Below, piece after piece: positions 1-6,702 of a DNA stretch of 26,866 bases. The stretch is from positions 20,579 to 47,444 of the forward strand of contig DBUY01000046.1 in the NCBI GenBank assembly GCA_002308435.1. The letters run 5' to 3'. The number at the start of each line of letters is the position of its first letter. Position 1 is the first letter of the stretch. Origin of the DNA: Proteobacteria bacterium UBA1278. GTDB lineage: Bacteria; Pseudomonadota; Gammaproteobacteria; Comchoanobacterales; Comchoanobacteraceae. Position numbers and translations under genes: made by a program. The notes beneath the pieces are model-generated. The model searched no databases. It saw only the letters and a list, made by a program, of their open reading frames with translations, and was not told the origin of the DNA.

Positions 1-267
1 CGGGGCTGGTGCAACGGATGTGCTAGACGGCACGACCGGCGTTGTCGCATCAGTTGACGTCACCGGGGCAGCTGGTTTCGGTGTGGACGAGTCAGTTGAA
101 GCTGGTGCAACATCTGATTGATCTGCAACCTGGTCTACTACAGACACCACAGCACTACCTGCATCTTGTCCCATTGTGGCAATGTCGCTATCGCCTCGTG
201 AACCATTGATATAGTACACAACTGCGACGACAATGATGACCACAATCAGTAAGTGTGAAATTTTCAT
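1..267 (-). CDS. Partial gene: membrane-anchored, Thr/Pro/Ser-rich protein (3' part outside window)
   Basis: An open frame of 89 codons runs from an ATG at 267 to the window edge with no stop, so only the N-terminus is seen. The ATG is preceded by GGAG (273-276) at a good distance. Residues 5-20 are an uninterrupted run of Leu/Ile/Val/Ala after MKIS, which suits a single N-terminal membrane anchor or uncleaved signal. From about residue 50 the chain becomes rich in Ala, Pro, Ser, Thr and Val, typical of a flexible extracytoplasmic linker. I do not recognise the family; a C-terminal functional domain may lie beyond the edge. The gene is real on the strength of the ribosome site, the hydrophobic start and the clean frame, but the function is unknown. 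Confidence 0.6.
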   Translation of the reverse strand, partial: MKISHLLIVVIIVVAVVYYINGSRGDSDIATMGQDAGSAVVSVVDQVADQSDVAPASTDSSTPKPAAPVTSTDATTPVVPSSTSVAPAP

Positions 268-360
268 AACATCTCCAAAATTTCTATTCCAATGCTTGCT
301 ATATAGCCCATGATCAACAATACGTCATAAATTATTGCTTTTTGATAATGTTTTTAAGAA

Positions 361-749
361 TGGAGGCGGCGGGATTCGAACCCGCGTCCGCTCATGCTAG
401 TCCATCAGGTACTACATGTTTAGCCGCGTCAAAATCCTGTCAAGCACCAGACGGGCACAGCAACTTGACCGTTGCTCATTAAATTTAACTACAACGATCT
501 GAGCACATCGATCGTAGCGATCTTGCGTCAATGACCGCAGCATTGCTCGCACAAGCACAAGCAGACTGCGGGATAATTAGGCCGCTAGGGCGAAATCATC
601 TGCAAATTCGCTGTTGACTGGGCCAGCAGCGAATTTTCTGCGAATTGAATTTGCAGTTATATTTAATTACTAAGTTGATAACGGGCTTACCTGACTGCCC
701 GACATGCACATCCGGCTTCGTCAATCACGTCAAAACCAAAAGCGCCCCC
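361..749 (-). ncRNA. ssrA: tmRNA (transfer-messenger RNA)
   Basis: tmRNA rescues stalled ribosomes with SmpB and tags the unfinished protein for proteolysis. The 5' end GGGGGCG (749-743) pairs with CGCCUCC (368-362), including a G-U pair at the third position, to form the alanine-type acceptor stem. The T arm GCGGG-TTCGAAT-CCCGC lies just inside the 3' end, and the family element ACATGTAGTACC is present near 408-419. The discriminator A is at 361 and CCA is not encoded, so it must be added enzymatically. The length of 389 nt is slightly above the E. coli RNA. A strong promoter sits directly upstream. Gene identity is essentially certain; the exact ends follow from the acceptor pairing. Confidence 0.95.
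577..615 (-). other. tmRNA tag reading frame (NSEFADDFALAA, stop UAA)
   Basis: On the minus strand the conserved AGTC that precedes the resume codon (619-616) is followed by twelve sense codons (615 to 580) and UAA (579-577). The encoded tag would be NSEFADDFALAA, preceded by the alanine carried by tmRNA itself. The ALAA end is the classic degradation signal of gammaproteobacterial tags. Starting with an Asn codon instead of GCA is a deduction from the AGTC position. Confidence 0.75.
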
Positions 750-757
750 ATTTTTAT

Positions 758-787
758 ATTATAGCAGATATGCGCTATTGGTGTCCA
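758..787 (-). promoter_or_regulatory. ssrA promoter, sigma70 type with extended -10
   Basis: Minus strand: -35 TGGACA (787-782), an 18-nt spacer, then -10 TATAAT (763-758) preceded by TGC, giving an extended -10. Eight bases separate the -10 from the first tmRNA nucleotide at 749. This is one of the best promoter matches in the window, as expected for an abundant RNA. Confidence 0.8.
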
Positions 788-830
788 TTCAGTTACTGAC
801 ATCGTAGGCTAGATATGAAATCCGACCCAT

Positions 831-1394
831 TTATGCTTTTTTACGCCGTGGTTTAGCTGGTGACGATGTTTGTTCTGATGAACGGTGTTGTTTTGAAACG
901 GGGTTATTTAGTAGCACCGTATTTGGAATAAGCACAATCCCTTCTTCCGTGACAATATGAGTATAGCGCAAATCAATATCAACAATACGGCCCGAGTAGC
1001 TCAAAACACCAATAAAATCATTCTCCCGAAACGGACGATACAGTAAAATCATGACCCCTGCCAACAAGTTTGCTAGGGCGTCTTTCATCGCAAAACCAAC
1101 TGCAAAACCGGTTAAACCAAAGCCAGCTACTAGGCCTGTAACATCGACACCAATCGTCCCGAGCGCTGTTATCACGCCGAGAAAAAGAATGATAACTCTG
1201 AGCATCTTGACCAACAACCGGATAATATCTGCCGCTATTCTCCGTTTTAATGCCCTCTGCAGTAAGGGCTCAAAAAATCGATAAAGTACATAAGTACCCA
1301 GCAAGATAAGCTCAGCTGGAAACAGAAATATCTGAAGCTTCCAGAGAACATTAAAGACAGGGGCAACGAGCTGTAAATAAAAACTTTCGAACAT
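831..1394 (-). CDS. Short MscS-family mechanosensitive channel
   Basis: Small-conductance mechanosensitive channels open under membrane tension and release solutes after osmotic downshock. Hydrophobic segments near residues 25-45 and 65-85 are followed by the Gly/Ala-rich pore helix (about 88-116, with GFGLTGFAVGFA and ANLLAGVMIL) and then the beta domain RPFRENDFIGV...GRIVDIDLRYT...IPNT. The protein ends about 20 residues later in a basic tail (PRRKK). It therefore lacks the large C-terminal alpha/beta cage of E. coli MscS (286 residues) and is much shorter at 187. Either ATG 1394 or the adjacent GTG 1397 may start it; the ATG has AGGA at better spacing. The pore region looks intact, so a minimal channel is more likely than a pseudogene. 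Confidence 0.85.
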   Translation of the reverse strand: MFESFYLQLVAPVFNVLWKLQIFLFPAELILLGTYVLYRFFEPLLQRALKRRIAADIIRLLVKMLRVIILFLGVITALGTIGVDVTGLVAGFGLTGFAVGFAMKDALANLLAGVMILLYRPFRENDFIGVLSYSGRIVDIDLRYTHIVTEEGIVLIPNTVLLNNPVSKQHRSSEQTSSPAKPRRKKA

Positions 1395-1444
1395 CACATA
1401 TCCTATACCAATCTCATATTACAGGATCTCACAGCATGATTCAA

Positions 1445-4400
1445 TTATACGGTACTGGGACTAGGCATCGATGATGGCAGGTTGACCCACACGCGATTTA
1501 AGCGTGAAAACACATCCAAGTCCTCGTCACGGCTGATGGTATGATCAAGATCAACTAAGTGAAGTGGCTGATCTTGCCATGAGCAGGCATAGACAGCTTT
1601 CGTCCGTTGCCCAGTCACTGGGTCAATTTGCCATTGCAAACATTTCGCACAAATCCCTTTCAAACCACATTGCATAGCGCCACCAACATACCCAATCAGC
1701 TCTGGCAATGCGTTGTATTTAACCCGATTATCAACATGACAAAATCGATGATATTGACGATACCAATCACGCACATGCACAGAAGCCCCATGAAAAACAA
1801 TAGCGGAATAGTTCGACAAGTTTTTCGCTATTTGCGTTCTAAATAGCGTATCATTATCTGGCATCCACTGGACATCAGTAATCGGCAAGCTCCGTACCAA
1901 CTCAGCCGCTAATTGACTATGCTGCACATAATAATCCACACCTACTGAAATTGACGCATAGTGACGTCGATATAACAAAGAAGAACCAAGTCTGGAATCA
2001 TCAGCAATCAATAACACACGTTTAGTCATTTTCTGACTTGAGATTCCTACACCAGTTGGTCCCATGCAACCAATAATCTGTCCAACAGAAACCGATGCTA
2101 ATTCCTGCTTAGCCAATGACCTGTGATCGAAAAGAAAAGAAATCGTTTGCTCCTGTGGATCATAATCGCTAGGCTGTAAGCATACCGAGTCACTTGACTG
2201 CATCCCTGAATCGGCATATCCAAGACGCAGCCGATATAGCGTCCCCGGCAGGACACGCTGGGATAACCAGGGCGCATGTAATACGAGCCACGTCATAGTC
2301 GGGGTAACTGCGGTGACTGAGTGCACACGGACCTGAAAATCTCGTAACTGTGGCAACCTATCCAGTTGCGATGGTCCGCGTTGGGACAGTGCATTAATAT
2401 GCTGCATAATCGAAGGTATTGCAGCACGACTACTTGCCAGTGCTTTGACTACACTACCGTGATATGTGGGATGCAGGTCCCCCACCAATGAGACTCTCTG
2501 CTCCCCGCGCGCATAAGTGGTAAAGAACGCCTGCGAACTATCCTGGACATCAATCAATGCCATACCATCCTCTGCAATTCCCTGACGAGCATAGAACACA
2601 CCAGATCGCTCAAAATGCCCACGATGCTCATACTCAAAAGCAGTATTTGGCTGCGATCCTGTTGCTACCAGAACATGCCGTGCAGGCAAAGTAACTTGTT
2701 GGTATGGAGCGGTTAAGCGCAATTCCTCCGGTAATTTATCCTCAGTACACAATAATCCAGGTCGAGCAGCCAATGGTTGAAAAGACACCGAGTCATCAAC
2801 GACATCATCAAGTACCCAAACATCATCTAACCAAGATGACCCCGACACATTTGAAGACAACTTAAATACCATCCCAGAAACTAGATTAGCACGGCAACAC
2901 ACGCGCCCGGTCAGTGACCGACCGACTATTTTCAAATCATATACGCGACGATCTACCCAGTTTACACCACCAAATAACCACGGCTGCAGACAAGCTAATT
3001 CGCACACTGAGCCATGTGTATCCATATTCGCACGTACCACATCAGTCTGTGCATGAAATATAATGCCTGCATCCAGTGCTGATTGTAACTCTTGATGATT
3101 TTTTCGGTAGGCTGGCGAAGCCGTTAATTGACTACGATAAACAAGATGAACACCACCCCATTCTGACAAAAGCGCTCGATAACACGGGCTTATACCCCGG
3201 CGATTGGCTTCCTGCTTCAGCCGTCTGAGTTGGCCGCCATGGGAAGCCCACTGCTGTAACTGAGTCCACTCATGAGCTGAGAAAGCGGCTTTGACCTGTG
3301 ATTGGCTCGTCATCCCAATAGCACGCGATAATCGCAGATTCACAGTTTGAACCAGTTGAAGATAGTATGTCTGAGCTTCTGTTGCGGCATCCACCGCTGT
3401 TAACCCAGCGCCAATAACAACACAGGGTAGCGCCATCTCTGTACCCAGTGGATAAGCCGGGTTGTAGGCACCCGTTGAATGAAGCATCATTAAAAAATCG
3501 CTCGCTTGATTCATCCCATTGCAAAGACTATTCGGAATATTCAATGCTTTCGGCAATCCAGCACCAAGTGCAAGTACAAGATGATCAAACCCCAGTCTCC
3601 AAGCATCATCAACCGTTACTGTACCCCCGAAGCGCACATCACCGACCAGAGCGCAATCTGCCCTTCTCAACAAACTTAAATAAACCAGATTGAGTAAATT
3701 CTTATCCCATCTGACCGTAATTCCGTATTCGCAAACACCGCCAAACCCCAGCGGCTTTCGGGTAGAGAGATCTTCACAAATATCTGAATAGTCAGCAATC
3801 GGCTGCATCGGATCACCGAAGGGCCACGCAGATAAATGCGCACCATCCATTCCGGTAACAGCACAACCACGCATCCATAAATGATGCAACATACTGAATC
3901 CACTTGGACCAAGCCCCATAACCAGCACACGACGTTGATTCGACATTTGAGGCAACGCCTCTTCACGACGTAACGGGTGCCATTTCATGAGCAGATCGAC
4001 AATTTCAACCCCCCACCGTAGCGAAAGAACATCTTGCAACACCCTAGATTCGACTTGTGGCGTGTCTACTGGATCTTGTTTCTGAAAAATACAGGACTTC
4101 ATACAATCATTACAGATGCGATGGCCTGTAACCGCGCAAAAGGGATTATCAATCATGACAGCAATCAATGCACTGATATGCTGATGACGTCGTTTAAACC
4201 AGTGCATCTGAGAGATTTTTTCATCCAAAGGGCAACCCGATAACACCTCACCAGAGGAATCCTCCCGAAAACCTTGACTCGGATCACCCTTTTTTTGGAG
4301 AAATCCAGTTCGGCAATAATCGACCGAACGATCATGACAATAACGACAGTAGTCAACATGGATCATCGATTGGTCCCGATCCCAATAGGTTGGCGTGAGG

Positions 4401-5041
4401 GTGAATTGATCACGAGAAATCAGGTGCTGATTTGCCGATTCGAATCGAGTAAAGTCAGCATTTTTTGTCACCGAAACACGCCAATCAGTCACTTTACTGG
4501 GTTGCCAAAATACAGGCCACTGGCGAAACTGTACCGCCTCATCACAATGATAAACACCAGTACACCAGTCAACTAAACGCGCAGTCGCATCATCGTTGGC
4601 GCTGAGCCCCAAGCCGAAGTCAACCAACTGCTCCTGAGTCATTTCATCAGGCGCACAACCAATTGACGCTGCAATCCATTGGGTCGTCAACGACCATGAT
4701 GCTACATCTATAGTTGGCACCGTACTCGCAGCTTTGGCAGAGACAAACTGTGATCGAAATGTGCACAATCGTGCGGACAACACGTCATCATCAGAAAACG
4801 ATCTTGCCTCGTTTAACCCAAACAAGTCTGAAATAAAAGCGGCTAAGTGGGGCGTTATCGCCATGATCAAGGCATCATACTCTGTAGATGAGACAGAATC
4901 AGGCACATTGTTAAACATCTTGAGTGCATCATAATCAGATTGATCACGCGATTTTAAGAAACGCCTGAAATGCCCATCAACAACGGCAAGACCGTCGCGG
5001 CTAAGCAGTTGTTCAAATGTGAGATCAAATCCAAGTTGCAT
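1445..5041 (-). CDS. Large FAD/NAD(P) and iron-sulfur oxidoreductase (GltD-like plus PyrK-like modules)
   Basis: A 1198-residue soluble protein with several redox modules. Residues 1-220 are unassigned. Two cysteine groups follow (C232, C235, C243, C270 and C302, C310, C313, C317), the second in GHRICNDCMKSC, resembling the N-terminal Fe-S domain of GltD and dihydropyrimidine dehydrogenase. GLGPSG (376-381) is an FAD dinucleotide fold, GAGLTAVD (544-551) fits the NADPH fold of GltD, and VLVATGSQPNT with a later LVGD completes the flavin domain. The last 270 residues look like a ferredoxin-reductase/PyrK unit ending in cysteines 1125, 1131, 1134 and 1153, likely a [2Fe-2S] site. The build recalls electron-bifurcating NfnAB, but here it is one chain. 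Substrate and partner are unknown. It stands alone, divergent from the small gene before ruvB; no clear ribosome site precedes ATG 5041. Confidence 0.8.
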   Translation of the reverse strand: MQLGFDLTFEQLLSRDGLAVVDGHFRRFLKSRDQSDYDALKMFNNVPDSVSSTEYDALIMAITPHLAAFISDLFGLNEARSFSDDDVLSARLCTFRSQFVSAKAASTVPTIDVASWSLTTQWIAASIGCAPDEMTQEQLVDFGLGLSANDDATARLVDWCTGVYHCDEAVQFRQWPVFWQPSKVTDWRVSVTKNADFTRFESANQHLISRDQFTLTPTYWDRDQSMIHVDYCRYCHDRSVDYCRTGFLQKKGDPSQGFREDSSGEVLSGCPLDEKISQMHWFKRRHQHISALIAVMIDNPFCAVTGHRICNDCMKSCIFQKQDPVDTPQVESRVLQDVLSLRWGVEIVDLLMKWHPLRREEALPQMSNQRRVLVMGLGPSGFSMLHHLWMRGCAVTGMDGAHLSAWPFGDPMQPIADYSDICEDLSTRKPLGFGGVCEYGITVRWDKNLLNLVYLSLLRRADCALVGDVRFGGTVTVDDAWRLGFDHLVLALGAGLPKALNIPNSLCNGMNQASDFLMMLHSTGAYNPAYPLGTEMALPCVVIGAGLTAVDAATEAQTYYLQLVQTVNLRLSRAIGMTSQSQVKAAFSAHEWTQLQQWASHGGQLRRLKQEANRRGISPCYRALLSEWGGVHLVYRSQLTASPAYRKNHQELQSALDAGIIFHAQTDVVRANMDTHGSVCELACLQPWLFGGVNWVDRRVYDLKIVGRSLTGRVCCRANLVSGMVFKLSSNVSGSSWLDDVWVLDDVVDDSVSFQPLAARPGLLCTEDKLPEELRLTAPYQQVTLPARHVLVATGSQPNTAFEYEHRGHFERSGVFYARQGIAEDGMALIDVQDSSQAFFTTYARGEQRVSLVGDLHPTYHGSVVKALASSRAAIPSIMQHINALSQRGPSQLDRLPQLRDFQVRVHSVTAVTPTMTWLVLHAPWLSQRVLPGTLYRLRLGYADSGMQSSDSVCLQPSDYDPQEQTISFLFDHRSLAKQELASVSVGQIIGCMGPTGVGISSQKMTKRVLLIADDSRLGSSLLYRRHYASISVGVDYYVQHSQLAAELVRSLPITDVQWMPDNDTLFRTQIAKNLSNYSAIVFHGASVHVRDWYRQYHRFCHVDNRVKYNALPELIGYVGGAMQCGLKGICAKCLQWQIDPVTGQRTKAVYACSWQDQPLHLVDLDHTISRDEDLDVFSRLNRVWVNLPSSMPSPSTV

Positions 5042-5134
5042 GAGCGATGGTTAACTGAATGATTGGCGCGACACTTTATTATTAAATACAATCACGATAT
5101 ACTAAAATAATATCATATTCTTGAAAAAAAAACC

Positions 5135-5359
5135 ATGCTACAGCAAATCACCCGACTGTATAAGTTATGGAAAAACCAGAAAAAACACTACCAAAGTCCT
5201 GTGCAACGCCTACTGGATCAATGGGACAAAAATCATGACCTAAGCCCATCTCAACGCCAAGAAGCACGCGCTGCACGATATATTGCAACCCTGCGCGACC
5301 ACGCTCAAAAACCTAAGAAACGCACTGACAACTGGCTTGATCAAGACGATATTCAATAG
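5135..5359 (+). CDS. Small basic hypothetical protein upstream of ruvB
   Basis: A 74-residue, highly charged protein rich in Lys, Arg, Gln and Asp, with no membrane segment or signal peptide. It is likely cytoplasmic and mostly helical (for example SPSQRQEARAARYIATLRDHAQ). It lies 45 bp before ruvB on the same strand and may be co-transcribed with it. The ribosome site is poor (an A-run follows TTG before the ATG). A TATACT at 5098-5103 is a possible -10 but lacks a good -35. I do not recognise the family. Codon use resembles the neighbours, and no better frame competes in this stretch, so I accept it as probably real. Confidence 0.55.
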   Translation: MLQQITRLYKLWKNQKKHYQSPVQRLLDQWDKNHDLSPSQRQEARAARYIATLRDHAQKPKKRTDNWLDQDDIQ

Positions 5360-5404
5360 TACACTGAGTCTCATTACAGCACCCCATAAATAGTAACGGA
5401 CAAT

Positions 5405-6394
5405 ATGATTGAGAGAACCCTGGACAAGACAGAAAACCCAGAAGACTTACGATCAACACAATTACGACCCAAAAAACTCAGCGACTATATTGGACAAAAA
5501 AAAGTCATTGATCCTCTAGCGGTATTCATATCAGCAGCAAAACAACGACATGAGAGCCTTGATCACGTCCTTTTGTTTGGCCCACCAGGACTCGGTAAAA
5601 CAACACTAGCACAAATTATTGCCAATGAGATGCAGAGTCATATCAAGCAAACTTCTGGCCCCATTCTAACCAAAGCCGGTGATCTCGCCGCAATTCTAAC
5701 TAACTTAGAAGCTAACGACATCCTCTTCATTGATGAAATCCATCGACTTGCACCCAATATCGAAGAGATACTTTATCCAGCAATGGAAGATTATCAAATT
5801 GATATTCTGATTGGCGAGGGGCCCAGCGCACGCTCAATCAAGCTCGACCTCCCAAAATTCACGCTCGTTGGCGCGACCACACGCGCAGGCACACTGACCT
5901 CGCCACTACGCGACCGTTTTGGGATTATACAACGCCTCGAGTATTATCCCGAGGAAGATCTTGCAACCATCATCTCTCGCTCTGCTCGCATTTTAGACAT
6001 ACAGATCGAAACTGATGCCGCCAGGCTATTAGGTAGCCGCTCTCGCGGTACGCCCAGACTTGCGAATCGATTACTGAGAAGAATTCGTGATTACGCTCAG
6101 TCAAATGGCGATACAAGTGTCACGGCAACGACCATACACCAAGCCTTAACCCTGATGGACATTGACCAACATGGGTTTGATCATCTTGACCGAAAGTACC
6201 TCCAAACGCTGACAGAGCAATTTGACAGTGGCCCGGTGGGCGTAGACGCCCTTGCAAGCTCAATGGGAGAAGAGCGATCCACAATCGAAGATATTCTAGA
6301 GCCATTTCTTCTACAACAAGGCTATATTCAACGCACAGCACGTGGTCGTATCGCTAGTCCAAAACTAAAACAGACGCTCCATATTAAAGACTAA
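5405..6394 (+). CDS. ruvB: Holliday junction branch migration ATPase RuvB
   Basis: RuvB forms hexameric rings that, with RuvA bound at the crossover, drive Holliday junction branch migration before RuvC cuts. At 329 residues it is close to E. coli RuvB (336). RPxxLxDYIGQ opens the AAA+ domain, Walker A is GPPGLGKT (59-66), Walker B is DEIH (110-113), and GATTRAG...PLRDRFG gives the sensor 1 and arginine-finger region. The winged-helix C-terminus GPVGVDALASSMGEE...IQRTxRGR is typical. Unusually it is not beside ruvC-ruvA, which lie about 7.4 kb away on the opposite strand. Its 3' end takes part in a tandem duplication (6242-6749). Confidence 0.97.
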   Translation: MIERTLDKTENPEDLRSTQLRPKKLSDYIGQKKVIDPLAVFISAAKQRHESLDHVLLFGPPGLGKTTLAQIIANEMQSHIKQTSGPILTKAGDLAAILTNLEANDILFIDEIHRLAPNIEEILYPAMEDYQIDILIGEGPSARSIKLDLPKFTLVGATTRAGTLTSPLRDRFGIIQRLEYYPEEDLATIISRSARILDIQIETDAARLLGSRSRGTPRLANRLLRRIRDYAQSNGDTSVTATTIHQALTLMDIDQHGFDHLDRKYLQTLTEQFDSGPVGVDALASSMGEERSTIEDILEPFLLQQGYIQRTARGRIASPKLKQTLHIKD

Positions 6395-6448
6395 TCAATC
6401 AGTTGTCATGATTGCTCAGTAGCTCATTACATATGCTTAACCTAAGCT

Positions 6449-6493
6449 CTAATCTGTATTGGGACAGTCGGTAGAGGGCTCATCGTCAACCAT
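6449..6493 (-). pseudogene. Relic of the last codons of the 867-residue icmX-like gene
   Basis: On the minus strand 6493 to 6449 reads MVDDEPSTDCPNTD then TAG. The true gene ends MVDDATTTSCPNTD then TAG (stop at 6703-6705). It lies immediately downstream of the functional ruvB and is the reciprocal product of the tandem duplication. It is too short to be a gene. Confidence 0.8.
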
Positions 6494-6494
6494 A

Positions 6495-6641
6495 GTAGAC
6501 GGAGACGGCCTTGCAAGCTCAGTAGGAGAAGAGCGACCCACAAGCGAAGTTATTCTAGAGTCCTTTCTTCTCCAACAAAGCAATATTCAACGCACAATAC
6601 GCGGTCGTATCGCCAACCAAAAAATCAAAAAACCAAATTAA
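6495..6641 (+). pseudogene. Relic of the ruvB 3' end (duplicated tail)
   Basis: Translation in the frame ending at TAA 6639-6641 gives LASSVGEERPTSEVILESF... against LASSMGEERSTIEDILEPF... in RuvB. About 29 of 42 compared residues are identical, ending at QNK/SPK. There is no RuvB-like sequence upstream, only the duplicated icmX-like tail, and no ribosome site. The frame is open back to about 6459, but many changes alter residues conserved in RuvB, as expected for drift in a non-functional fragment. Confidence 0.85.
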
Positions 6642-6702
6642 AGACGAATCAATTACTTGCCATAGCTACCCAGTAGCGCATTACGCACGCTCAACCCAAA
6701 CT

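Noticed and set aside
6459..6641. A 60-codon open frame after ruvB
   Set aside because: It is not a gene: the first part is antisense to the duplicated icmX-like tail and the rest is the drifted copy of the ruvB C-terminus, with no ribosome site.
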